A stretch of 64,000 bases of DNA from Fodinibius sp051746985 (GTDB lineage: Bacteria; Bacteroidota; Rhodothermia; Balneolales; Balneolaceae): positions 1 to 64,000 of the forward strand of contig JBNJFP010000014.1 of assembly GCA_051746985.1 (NCBI GenBank), in the 5' to 3' direction. Below, in pieces: positions 25,636 through 34,601 of this stretch. The notes beneath the pieces were generated by a model, which was not told the origin of the DNA, ran no database searches, and was given only the letters and a program-made list of their open reading frames with translations. The position numbers and the translations under genes were made by a program. Positions within the stretch are counted from its first letter, which is position 1. Each line of letters begins with the position of its first letter.

Positions 25636-25700
25636 CTTTGGCCTGTTATTGTTGGTATTTTCGAACCCCTAAAAATTAACTTAGAACGTTATTCCTCTCC

Positions 25701-26159
25701 ATGATTAACTGGCAACGCACTTTTGCTTTTATGTCCGGAGCTATTGTCTTCGGGTTACTTCTCATCATTATATCCAACAGTTACATCCAATATGTAGCCT
25801 ACGAAGGTACTACCGGTTACCTGTTCCTCTTTGGATTTGGGCTCATCTTTTTGAATCTCAACTTTGGGATTAGCAGACGTTATACCATTAAAGCACTCAA
25901 CCCGGAATGGGTGTGCTACACAATGGCTTTTTTCACTTTATTGCCCACCTTGTTTTGGGTTTATACCAAAAATGTGGGGCTCGGTGAATTTCGGCTGATA
26001 TTCGTACTGACCGTTATTTTTTCAGCACTGTTGGGTACTTATTACGGAATACGCCGCGGCATCATTAAACGAAGTGAATATATCCAGCGGCTGCGCGAAG
26101 ATGAGCAGGACCTACCTCAATCGCTTAAGCGTCCGCATGATGATCTAAGCAAAAACTAA
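25701..26159 (+). CDS. hypothetical four-helix membrane protein
   Basis: A 152-residue protein with four hydrophobic segments (about 9-30, 38-58, 72-91 and 98-118) and a charged cytoplasmic tail ending DLSKN. No family recognised. It follows the EnvC-like gene by 65 bases on the same strand and could belong to the same transcript. Confidence 0.65.
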   Translation: MINWQRTFAFMSGAIVFGLLLIIISNSYIQYVAYEGTTGYLFLFGFGLIFLNLNFGISRRYTIKALNPEWVCYTMAFFTLLPTLFWVYTKNVGLGEFRLIFVLTVIFSALLGTYYGIRRGIIKRSEYIQRLREDEQDLPQSLKRPHDDLSKN

Positions 26160-26195
26160 ATTAATGATTGAAGGTCAACTGCCCCCCGTTTACCG

Positions 26196-26849
26196 TTAGT
26201 TAAACAGGTAAAAATCAATACCAATATTTGCCTGCAGGTTTCGGCTGTCAGATCTAAAAATACGATTGCTTTCCCAATCGTACCCCACTTCGGTAAACAG
26301 CCCAACCGAATTGGTAAGGCGGACAGCTGCACCGGCGCGCATTCCTAATCGAACGCGAAACCCATAATCCTGATCGGTATTGGCAAGTGTGCCCTGTGCC
26401 AGATTATTGCCAAACAACGAATTTAGTTGTACATATGGCTGAAAGCGATCGGTTTTAAGCGGGTACCCACGCACAATAGGTCCCACACCCCAGCTTCCCA
26501 CTCCAAAACTTGCGTCTTTGCTATCGGTAAAAAAGCTGGTCAACACCTGGAAGCCAACTCCCAGCCGGGGCATCATCGTTCGCACATTGCGGTACACAAA
26601 CTCCAACTCCGAACTACCATCATAATTCAACGAATCGCTGTCACCTTTATAGTGCAAATCACTAAGCCAGTGCGTATTGGCCGTCAACCCGTGGATGCCA
26701 ACGTCATTTCGCAACGATTGTATGCCATCATTTTCATCGGAATTAGCGGATTGAGCCTGAACACCATTTATGGCGCTACCCAACACCATAAGAACTAATA
26801 AAGCTGATGACAGAATTTTAATAGAATTCACGAATACCTTCTTTTTCAT
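26196..26849 (-). CDS. outer membrane beta-barrel protein (hypothetical)
   Basis: A 217-residue protein with a signal peptide (MKKKVFVNSIKILSSALLVL, cleavage after VQAQ). The mature part alternates polar and hydrophobic residues in about eight strands and ends with an aromatic residue two from the end (IDFYLFN), as outer membrane barrels do. Size fits an eight-strand barrel like OmpW or OmpX. No specific family recognised. It is convergent with the membrane protein gene on its left. Confidence 0.72.
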   Translation of the reverse strand: MKKKVFVNSIKILSSALLVLMVLGSAINGVQAQSANSDENDGIQSLRNDVGIHGLTANTHWLSDLHYKGDSDSLNYDGSSELEFVYRNVRTMMPRLGVGFQVLTSFFTDSKDASFGVGSWGVGPIVRGYPLKTDRFQPYVQLNSLFGNNLAQGTLANTDQDYGFRVRLGMRAGAAVRLTNSVGLFTEVGYDWESNRIFRSDSRNLQANIGIDFYLFN

Positions 26850-27166
26850 TGTGCGAAAGTTTATTACAAAATACGATTTAACCGGCCTTTTAACGGCATG
26901 TAAAATTGCCCAAATAATTTTAGAGTTACAATAACTTAATTAAATCCAAAATGTTGCAATATATCCCTTGTCAAAAACGCTCATGCATAATGGATGCCGG
27001 CCCAAAATACAATCGGCGGCGGGCAGGGTATCCCAAATTAAAAACCACAAATAGGTAGTTTTGTCATTACCAATTGGATATACATTCCTAAACCGATATA
27101 CTATTTTAGATACACCGCCAACCTCTATCGATTGGTAATATCAGCAACACCGGCAAAGCTATTTCT
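26850..27166. other. 317-base divergent intergenic region with a spaced inverted repeat
   Basis: It separates the outer membrane protein gene and the subtilase gene, which diverge. ATTACCAAT (27066-27074) and its reverse complement ATTGGTAAT (27131-27139) lie 56 bases apart, the second ending 27 bases before the subtilase ATG. This could be a looping operator pair or chance. Nothing else found. Confidence 0.35.
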
Positions 27167-30100
27167 ATGAAAAAAAAGATACCTTTCGCGCTATGTTTTT
27201 TGATATTGGGTTTGCCCCTGGCGGTCTTATCGCAGAGTGGACAGGCAGAGTATTTTCCCGATCGACTGATCATTAAATATGAGTCTGATCAAAAAATCCA
27301 GCAGCTACGGAGTAAAACAGGAGAAGATCCCAAAGAAGCCGTCCGACAGATGCTGAATCTTAGCGGCATGCGATATCAACAACCACTGTTTTCTCCCAAA
27401 ATGCAGCAAAGCATCCGCACGAAAAATCTCCCCGCTGGCAAAGAGGTTTTACGTATCGAGGAAGTCGTTTTGAGTCCCAATATCAACCCGCCCCAGTTGG
27501 CCTCAAAAATCAGCCGCATGCCCGGGATAGAATACGCCGAACCCAAATATATACGACGAATGAGTCTCACACCAAATGATGAAAAATTTCAAGAAGAAAT
27601 GTTTTCATATCACAATTTTATTGACGCTTGGGATATCAGCCAAGGCTCTTCTGATATCATCATTGCGGTTGTGGATGGCGGCGTGGATTACACCCATCCC
27701 GATTTAGCTAATAATTTGTGGATCAACCAGGATGAAATACCCGACGCTCTATTTTTCCAGGTCGATCAAAATGGAGATGGTAAAGTAGCGGCTTCTGAAC
27801 TATATCAGTATCTACAAGACAACGGTGAAGACTATAATGATGATGGATCCATTACGCTCGAAGATGCCCTACACGAGGATTCCGACTTTATGGATAACGA
27901 GGGTAACGGCTACACTGATGATCTGTTCGGCTGGGATTTTTGGGATTCGGGCAGCAACTCGGATAACATATCGCAGGATCGCAATCCCATGCAGGATGCC
28001 ACCGACCATGGCACGCATGTAACGGGCATCGCCGCCGCCGAGACCAACAACGAACAGGGAGTGGCCGGGGCTGCCTATAACGCGACTTTTATGCCGATAA
28101 AAGCGGGCGGTGCTCCCGGCTTTGAAGATGCTATTGGCTTTGGATACGAGGGGATTATCTACGCCGCCGAAAATGGTGCCGATATTATAAACTGCAGCTG
28201 GAGCGGGGGTTCAGCCTCAGAAGCCGAAGAAGAGTTTGTAAATCTTGCAACCCAAATGGGCTCGCTGGTGATTGCAGCCGCGGGTAACGAAGCGACAAAT
28301 CCCGGCTATCCAGCAGGTTACGACAAGGTGCTGGCCGTTGGATCGGTGGAAACGAATAATAGTCTTGCCTCCTATTCTAATTTTGGCTACAACCTGGATG
28401 TGCTGGCCACTGGCACCGACATCCTGAGCACCGTTACCGAAGGGAATAATCAAACCTACATTTCAAAATCGGGTACTTCTATGTCCGCTCCCGTGGCAAG
28501 TGGGCTGGCTGCCCTCGTTAAAGAACGACATCCCGACTGGGACCCCGAGCGCATCGGTATGCAAATAAGGACATCTTCAACTTATATTGATGATACGAAC
28601 CAAAACTTTGCAAACAAGCTTGGTCACGGATCGATAAATGCACGCCGGGCACTCGAAACCGATTTTCCCGGCCTTAAAATTGTTTCTGCTCAATTCCTGA
28701 ACCAAGACAGACAAAAACTGTCACTGGCAGAAAATGGAACCATCGAGGTCACCATAACAAATGTCGGAAATGCGGCCAACGGGCTCGAGGTTGAGCTGCA
28801 ATCCCTTAACGAAAGTGATGTTGAGCTCAGCAATATCTCTCAACAACTGGGTTCTTTTGCCAAGGGCGATACCGTGGAGCTTTCGTTTCCCCTGCGTATC
28901 CCCATTGATTTTAGTCTGACGGAAATCCCCGCTTTTAAATTGTCGTTCAAAGATGATAATAACGATGGCTATGACGATTTTAACGCCATTGTTTACGAAG
29001 ATATGTTTTACGAAATCCTGGCCGCTAATCGCGTGAAAACATCCTTCGGCGCCGAAGGTACCATTGGATTTTCCGATCCGCTTTCCGGACGAGGCGGAGT
29101 AGGGTTCATCCCGCAATATCCGGACGCATCGGACGAATTTCAGGAGGGTAACAATCTACTTTTTGAAGGGGGATTGATGATGCAAATAAATGGCCGACTT
29201 TATGATGCCGTACGTTCCACCACAGATCAGCTATCGCGCGACTTTTTGCCCACTGACGCCGTAACGGTATCTCCAACAGAAGAGGGCGATGGACTCAGGG
29301 GAAACACCCGTTTCGAAACGTTGACCGATTCGACACAACGAGCTGAAATTACACTCCAGACCTTTGCCTATGACGAGACGGATATAGAAAATGTGGTGTT
29401 TTATAAATACGTGATCAAAAACCCATCACAGCGGTTGGTTATGAAAAATGTGTATGTGGCCTTATTTAATGACTGGGATATTGGAAATGCCAGCAGCAAC
29501 AGCACTTCTTTCAGTGAAAGCGACAGCCTACTCTATATTTCTGCCCCATCATCAAATACCCACCCCGTGACTGCTGTTGCACACCTGGGGCCCATGGCAG
29601 GCGCCCTTGCTATCGATAATGCCGAAGTTGATCGGCGGGATTCGCTCACTTTCGGTTTGTACGATGGATTTACTGACAACGAAAAACAAGCTACTTTTAA
29701 TGCCGGAACGGCACGCACCGAAATCCAAGATACGGACGTCTCTGCTGTTACCTCTTCGGGTCCCTATACCATAAATCCGGGCGCCGAAATTACCGTGGGC
29801 TTTGCCTACGCCTTTGGGGATGATCTGAACCAGCTCCGCAATCAAATTGCCAATGCCAGGGCACGCAAACTTTTTGAAGTATCACCTACCGGCAGAATTG
29901 CTTCCGATATACGCCCCAACCAAACCAATTTATTCCAAAACTATCCCAACCCATTTAACGATGAGACGGAGATTCACTTCAATCTTGAACAAGATTCCCA
30001 GGTCACCCTTACCGTATATGATGTACTCGGACGAAAAGTAAAGGTATTGGTTGATGATCAACTCGAAGCCGGAGCCTATTTCTTTACCTTGAATGCCCGA

Positions 30101-30187
30101 AATTTAAGCAGCGGCACCTATTTTGCCCACCTTGAAACAGAGCAAGGGGTTGAAACCATCCCTATGACCAAAGTGCGCACGCAATAA
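27167..30187 (+). CDS. secreted S8 subtilisin-like peptidase with T9SS sorting domain
   Basis: A 1006-residue protein. Signal peptide (1-22), inhibitor-like pro-region (about 28-130), then the catalytic domain with Asp170 (AVVDGGVDYTHPDL), His281 (DHGTHVTGIAA) and Ser438 (SGTSMSAPVASG). Between Asp and His is an insert holding two canonical EF-hand loops: DQNGDGKVAASE (200-211) and DYNDDGSITLED (222-233). These should bind calcium. A beta-sandwich region follows, and the last 80 residues are a type IX secretion sorting domain (NYPNPFN, then VYDVLGRKV). It is expected to be exported and anchored at or released from the cell surface. Confidence 0.93.
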   Translation: MKKKIPFALCFLILGLPLAVLSQSGQAEYFPDRLIIKYESDQKIQQLRSKTGEDPKEAVRQMLNLSGMRYQQPLFSPKMQQSIRTKNLPAGKEVLRIEEVVLSPNINPPQLASKISRMPGIEYAEPKYIRRMSLTPNDEKFQEEMFSYHNFIDAWDISQGSSDIIIAVVDGGVDYTHPDLANNLWINQDEIPDALFFQVDQNGDGKVAASELYQYLQDNGEDYNDDGSITLEDALHEDSDFMDNEGNGYTDDLFGWDFWDSGSNSDNISQDRNPMQDATDHGTHVTGIAAAETNNEQGVAGAAYNATFMPIKAGGAPGFEDAIGFGYEGIIYAAENGADIINCSWSGGSASEAEEEFVNLATQMGSLVIAAAGNEATNPGYPAGYDKVLAVGSVETNNSLASYSNFGYNLDVLATGTDILSTVTEGNNQTYISKSGTSMSAPVASGLAALVKERHPDWDPERIGMQIRTSSTYIDDTNQNFANKLGHGSINARRALETDFPGLKIVSAQFLNQDRQKLSLAENGTIEVTITNVGNAANGLEVELQSLNESDVELSNISQQLGSFAKGDTVELSFPLRIPIDFSLTEIPAFKLSFKDDNNDGYDDFNAIVYEDMFYEILAANRVKTSFGAEGTIGFSDPLSGRGGVGFIPQYPDASDEFQEGNNLLFEGGLMMQINGRLYDAVRSTTDQLSRDFLPTDAVTVSPTEEGDGLRGNTRFETLTDSTQRAEITLQTFAYDETDIENVVFYKYVIKNPSQRLVMKNVYVALFNDWDIGNASSNSTSFSESDSLLYISAPSSNTHPVTAVAHLGPMAGALAIDNAEVDRRDSLTFGLYDGFTDNEKQATFNAGTARTEIQDTDVSAVTSSGPYTINPGAEITVGFAYAFGDDLNQLRNQIANARARKLFEVSPTGRIASDIRPNQTNLFQNYPNPFNDETEIHFNLEQDSQVTLTVYDVLGRKVKVLVDDQLEAGAYFFTLNARNLSSGTYFAHLETEQGVETIPMTKVRTQ

Positions 30188-30227
30188 TTTTAAGATCTTA
30201 TCATTTTCTAATAGTTTTGATCTCATC

Positions 30228-31178
30228 ATGAAAACGAATCTCAGGCATGTTCCTTCATTCGGTTCCCCTCGCTGGTGTTTTAACGGCCACCTTCATACCA
30301 TCGCCCGGTCACTGTTTGGGGATACAACGAAGCCCGTTGTCGATCGTGTTGAAATTACCACTCCCGACGAGGATTTCCTCGAACTCGACTGCCATATCAA
30401 AGCCGACTCGGACGCTATTATCGTTCTTTTTCATGGGCTGGAAGGATCCACCGACCGCTACTATATGGTGGAACTTATGAAGAGGCTCATCCGGCAGGAA
30501 TTTTCAGTCATAGGCGTGAATTTTAGGGGATGCGGCTCGCGCCTTAACAACCAGCCACGGTTTTATCACTCCGGGGAAACTGATGATTATCAAACCGTAT
30601 TTAACTGGGTTCACAAGCAATATCCCAAGAAAAAAATTGGGGCCGTTGGCTTTTCGCTGGGGGGCAATGCCTTGGCAAATTATCTGGGAGAAAAGCCGGA
30701 TAACAATCCTATAGAGGCAGCCGTGGCCGTATCAGTGCCTTACGACCTCCGATTGGGATCTATTATACTTTCGCAAGGATTTTACCGCATATATGAATAC
30801 CGATTTTTGCGAACCCTTCAAAAGAAACTGGAAGAAAAACGTCAGCAATTTCCCGACCTGCCAACCTTTTCGGGCTCAACCATTTATGAGTTTGACGACC
30901 AGGTTACAGCTCCCATTCACGGTTTTGACGGGGCCGAAGACTATTACGCACGATGTTCGGCACGACAGTTTATGAGTGAAATCAACACCGACACCTTGTT
31001 TATCCACAGTAAGGATGATCCGCTTTGTCCCGTTGAAGCCATGCCACTGGCAAAGATCAATCAGAATATACACACCGATTATATTATTACCCGCGAAGGT
31101 GGTCATGTGGGATTTTGGAGTAAGCCAAGAGGCTGGCTGAATTTCGTTATTGAGAATTATTTGAGCAGTAACCTATAG
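30228..31178 (+). CDS. YheT-family alpha/beta hydrolase
   Basis: A 316-residue hydrolase of the YheT/ABHD1-3 group. It begins with SPRWCFNGHLHTIARSLF, typical of the family, has the LFHGLEGS oxyanion region, nucleophile elbow GFSLGGN (Ser about 143), an acidic residue in HSKDDPLCP and catalytic His in EGGHVGFW. Relatives are carboxylesterases or lipases of unclear natural substrate. It follows the subtilase by 40 bases; no obvious functional link. Confidence 0.9.
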   Translation: MKTNLRHVPSFGSPRWCFNGHLHTIARSLFGDTTKPVVDRVEITTPDEDFLELDCHIKADSDAIIVLFHGLEGSTDRYYMVELMKRLIRQEFSVIGVNFRGCGSRLNNQPRFYHSGETDDYQTVFNWVHKQYPKKKIGAVGFSLGGNALANYLGEKPDNNPIEAAVAVSVPYDLRLGSIILSQGFYRIYEYRFLRTLQKKLEEKRQQFPDLPTFSGSTIYEFDDQVTAPIHGFDGAEDYYARCSARQFMSEINTDTLFIHSKDDPLCPVEAMPLAKINQNIHTDYIITREGGHVGFWSKPRGWLNFVIENYLSSNL

Positions 31179-31286
31179 AAATGATCAATATTGACTATCA
31201 ACAATGGATATCATCAAGGCTTAGCTCCCTTTGATTAAAAGCTGTATTTTAACAGGCATTATTTTCGGAATCTTAGCAAACACATT

Positions 31287-32243
31287 ATGGTCATTATTGT
31301 TGGAGCCGGTCCCATTGGATTGGCCACTGCGATTGAATTAGAGCGACGTAACATATCGGTAAAAATTATAGAGCGTGGCTGCTTGGTCAACAGCATTTAC
31401 AATTATCCCAAAGATATGACCTTCTTCTCCACTTCGGAGAGACTCGAAATCGGCGATGTCCCATTTATATCTCATAATCCCAAGCCCACGCGCCGCGAAG
31501 CACTCGAGTATTATCGTCGGGCCGCCGAAAGTTACAATCTGGATGTACATCTTTATGAGGAGGTACAAGATATTACTGGCGACGATCAATCCTTTACTGT
31601 CACTACTGATAAGGATAGCTATGAAGCTTCAAAAGTGGTTGTCGCTACCGGCTTTTACGATATCCCCAAAATGATGGGCATTCCCGGTGAAAACCAGGAT
31701 AAAGTGCGTCATTATTATGACGAAGCCCACGCCTATGCCTGGCAGGATGTACTGGTTGTTGGAGGTGGAAATTCGGCTGTGGATGCGGCGTTGGAGACCT
31801 ATCGGACCCACGCCAACGTGACCATTGCCGTGCGTGATTCAGAGCTCAAAGAGTCGGTCAAATATTGGGTAAAACCCGATATTGAAAACCGCATAAAGAA
31901 TGATGAAATAACCGGCTACTTTAATACCGAAGTTAAAGAAATTAAAGAGCATGAGGTCCTACTTGATACTCCAGAGGGTACCAAAACCATCCCCAATGAT
32001 TTTGTACTGGCCATGACCGGCTATAAGCCCAATTTCGATTTAATGACCACCCTTGGTATTGAGCTTACTGATGATAAGGACAAAATGCCCGTTTATAATG
32101 ATCAAACCCTCGAAACCAATCGCAAAGGAATGTATGTAGCAGGAGTGGTTTGCGGGGGAATGGACACCAGCAAGCTCTTCATTGAAAACACGCGCGTTCA
32201 TGCTGAGCATATTGCCAGCGATATCCAACAAAAGATAGGGTAA
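31287..32243 (+). CDS. YpdA-family bacillithiol disulfide reductase-like flavoprotein
   Basis: A 318-residue FAD/NAD(P)-dependent pyridine nucleotide disulfide oxidoreductase-like protein. FAD motif IIVGAGPIGLATAIELE at the N-terminus, GFYDIPKMMGIPGE in the middle and NADPH motif VLVVGGGNSAVDAAL (about 155-169). There is no CxxC redox pair; the single Cys in GVVCGGMDTSKLF matches YpdA, which uses NADPH to reduce bacillithiol disulfide. It implies bacillithiol in this organism, which is known in some Bacteroidota-side lineages. Its TAA abuts the end of the convergent SRP RNA gene. Confidence 0.9.
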   Translation: MVIIVGAGPIGLATAIELERRNISVKIIERGCLVNSIYNYPKDMTFFSTSERLEIGDVPFISHNPKPTRREALEYYRRAAESYNLDVHLYEEVQDITGDDQSFTVTTDKDSYEASKVVVATGFYDIPKMMGIPGENQDKVRHYYDEAHAYAWQDVLVVGGGNSAVDAALETYRTHANVTIAVRDSELKESVKYWVKPDIENRIKNDEITGYFNTEVKEIKEHEVLLDTPEGTKTIPNDFVLAMTGYKPNFDLMTTLGIELTDDKDKMPVYNDQTLETNRKGMYVAGVVCGGMDTSKLFIENTRVHAEHIASDIQQKIG

Positions 32244-32248
32244 AAAAA

Positions 32249-32351
32249 GAGAGGGTAAGCGACCTACATCACGCCGCTACAACCTCCTACCGCTGCTACC
32301 TTCCGGTCCTGACGGAGTTCAGAGGGAGCTGGCTGCGTAGGGCCTACCCTC
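32249..32351 (-). ncRNA. small signal recognition particle RNA (4.5S)
   Basis: The minus strand carries the apical SRP domain: GTCAGGACCGGAAGGTAGCAGC-like sequence with the GGAA tetraloop and conserved internal loops. It is closed by terminal arms GAGGGTA and TACCCTC about 100 bases apart and followed by a T-run (32242-32248). Size fits the bacterial small type. It binds Ffh and targets membrane proteins to the translocon. Confidence 0.95.
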
Positions 32352-32389
32352 GAAGGGATAAGATACGATTTTGATGGGGTAATTGGCAA
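32352..32389 (-). promoter_or_regulatory. promoter of the SRP RNA gene
   Basis: On the minus strand TTGCCA (32384-32389), an 18-base spacer and TATCTT (32360-32365) lie just upstream of the RNA 5' end, with eight bases between the -10 box and the predicted start at 32351. A good sigma-70-type promoter, as expected for an SRP RNA gene. Confidence 0.6.
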
Positions 32390-32408
32390 ACAAAAAAGCC
32401 ACCTAATG

Positions 32409-34598
32409 CTACTTTGATTTCATTACATAAACGCCATCCCAATCCTGTGGAGGCGGATTTTCTTTCATCACCTCGCATCGGTTGATATAAACCAGTGATG
32501 GATTGGTGTGAATGAACGAATTGTCGTTCGGAACAAATTGCTCGAGGTCTGCGGATTCCTCAAAATTTACTATCGCGCGATCCCAATGCTGCTGCTTATA
32601 CGCTTCAATGCCGTCCTCAAATAATTCTTTACAGGTAGATTGCTGTTCACCGAGATGATCACGCAATCCCATAATTTCATACACGTCGACCGGTTTACTG
32701 CGCCCTTTAACCACAATACGATCGAGATATCGAAACACACAACGATCACCATGCTTCTGTGCCTCCTTTTTCGTATTGGCAGTTACCATCGTATAAACGC
32801 CAAACTGTTTAGCGCCACTTTCGCATCGGGCCGCAAGGTTTACGTTATCTCCCATCATGGTATAGTTAAATCGACTTTGAGATCCCATATTTCCCGTTAC
32901 TATGCTTCCCGTATTTATCCCGATTCGGTTCCGCATCTGATGGACAATTTCGGGCCACTTATCACCTTCGCTCCGCCATTTATCACGTAGCTCTGATAAC
33001 TTGTACTGCATTAATTGAGAAACAACACAGGCCTTGTAGGCATGATCTTCGCGTGGTATTGGTGCACCAAAAAAAGCTACAATTGCATCTCCAATGTATT
33101 TATCTAGCGTACCACCGTTCTCTCTTAAGATATTGGTCATTGCCGACAGATATTCATTAATAAGCTTAACAAGTGTTTTGGCTGGAAGCTGTTCCGAGAA
33201 GGTTGAAAAAGACTGTATGTCGCTAAAAAAAGCCGTCATGTAAACTTCGTCACCGCCCAGCTCCGGCTCTTTTTCTTGCGCTACCATCTCTTCCACAATT
33301 GCGGGCGATACATAAGAGGAAAACAACCCGCGGATGCGCCGCTTTTCGCGCTGCTCTACAACGTATTCATAACTTTGCGTAGTTACATATCCCACAGTTG
33401 CAGCAACCAGCATCGCGACGATATCAAACACAAAACTGAAACTTAAAAATGCCCACACCGACAGCGCGATCACAACAGCACTTAGTAGAAAATAGGTTGC
33501 AAATCCCCAAATTCCAGACAGGTGTCGAAAAGTTAATACCAGCACTATAATTAATCCGGCAAGGATAAGCATATTTACCAGTGGAGAAATGTGGTATATA
33601 TATTTATCTGACAAAATAGTTTGGATAGCATTAGCATGCATTTCAACACCAGGCATTGTTCCTTGCTCGGCAAAAGGAGTAGGATGCAGATCATGCAGTT
33701 CGGGCATAGTAGCTCCAACCAATACAATCTTGTCCTCAAAAACATCGGTGTGCTTAAGACCAAACTCCGGATCAGTAAAAGAGTTTATTTGAAAGGATGA
33801 ATCTTCTGAGGCAAGTACGATAGAAGAATCATCGATAACGGTTTCATAGGAATGTCGCGGAAACGTACCCGGCGGTCCAAAATAGTTGATTGCCATCAGG
33901 TTATCGTTGTATTTGGGGATGTTGTACGAACCCAGATGCAGCTCGTCTTGGGTTTGTTCAATTTCCGAAGAATCGGTATCTCTGTATAACCGAAGCATTT
34001 CTAACCCCAGCGAATACCATTGCTGATCATTGTAATCTACGTCAAGAATGTATTTTCTGATGGTCCCATCCATATCATAAAATGCCCTGACGATACCCTC
34101 TTTATTTTGATTTGCGTCTTGCAAAACGCGATTAGGCCCTACCAACGTAAGCGAAGAAGATCGACTTCCCTGTCCGCGACCCTGCGTTGTACTTTGGATG
34201 CTTGCTCCCAAAATGACATTGCCATGTTCACGAATCGCATCCGCAAAAGCCGTATCGTTAGCAAGATCATAGTTATCGCGCTTATCAAAAAGCACATCAA
34301 AACCAATAGCTTTGGCCCCAGCTTCGTTGAGGTGATGAACCAGCTTACCATGCAGATCGGTTGGCCAGGGATATTTATAGGGGATCTCTTGGTCGGCCGT
34401 TTGGCTAATCGAAACAATAACTACCGAGGTATCTTCGATGGCTATAGGTCCCCGGATTTCGAACAGCTGATTGTTTACGTTCAATTTTAGCTGATGTACA
34501 GGATCAGAAAAGGCCACCAAAATAGTGATAACCAAACTACCGAATATAAGTGTGGGCAGTACAAGATATTGCTTCCACTTTTTGGGAGATTCGAACAT
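32409..34598 (-). CDS. CHASE2-domain adenylate cyclase
   Basis: A 729-residue sensor enzyme. One N-terminal helix (about 12-31), an extracytoplasmic CHASE2 domain (about 35-335), three membrane helices (about 345-420) and a class III cyclase domain (about 465-650). Both metal aspartates are present (FFSDIQSFS and YIGDAIV). The purine-recognising Lys of LDKYIGD and Asp of MMGDNVNLAAR indicate ATP as substrate, and the Asn and Arg of NLAAR are intact. It should make cAMP in the cytoplasm in response to a signal outside the inner membrane. Last gene of a four-gene operon, three bases after the outer membrane barrel gene. Confidence 0.93.
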   Translation of the reverse strand: MFESPKKWKQYLVLPTLIFGSLVITILVAFSDPVHQLKLNVNNQLFEIRGPIAIEDTSVVIVSISQTADQEIPYKYPWPTDLHGKLVHHLNEAGAKAIGFDVLFDKRDNYDLANDTAFADAIREHGNVILGASIQSTTQGRGQGSRSSSLTLVGPNRVLQDANQNKEGIVRAFYDMDGTIRKYILDVDYNDQQWYSLGLEMLRLYRDTDSSEIEQTQDELHLGSYNIPKYNDNLMAINYFGPPGTFPRHSYETVIDDSSIVLASEDSSFQINSFTDPEFGLKHTDVFEDKIVLVGATMPELHDLHPTPFAEQGTMPGVEMHANAIQTILSDKYIYHISPLVNMLILAGLIIVLVLTFRHLSGIWGFATYFLLSAVVIALSVWAFLSFSFVFDIVAMLVAATVGYVTTQSYEYVVEQREKRRIRGLFSSYVSPAIVEEMVAQEKEPELGGDEVYMTAFFSDIQSFSTFSEQLPAKTLVKLINEYLSAMTNILRENGGTLDKYIGDAIVAFFGAPIPREDHAYKACVVSQLMQYKLSELRDKWRSEGDKWPEIVHQMRNRIGINTGSIVTGNMGSQSRFNYTMMGDNVNLAARCESGAKQFGVYTMVTANTKKEAQKHGDRCVFRYLDRIVVKGRSKPVDVYEIMGLRDHLGEQQSTCKELFEDGIEAYKQQHWDRAIVNFEESADLEQFVPNDNSFIHTNPSLVYINRCEVMKENPPPQDWDGVYVMKSK

Positions 34599-34601
34599 AA
34601 A

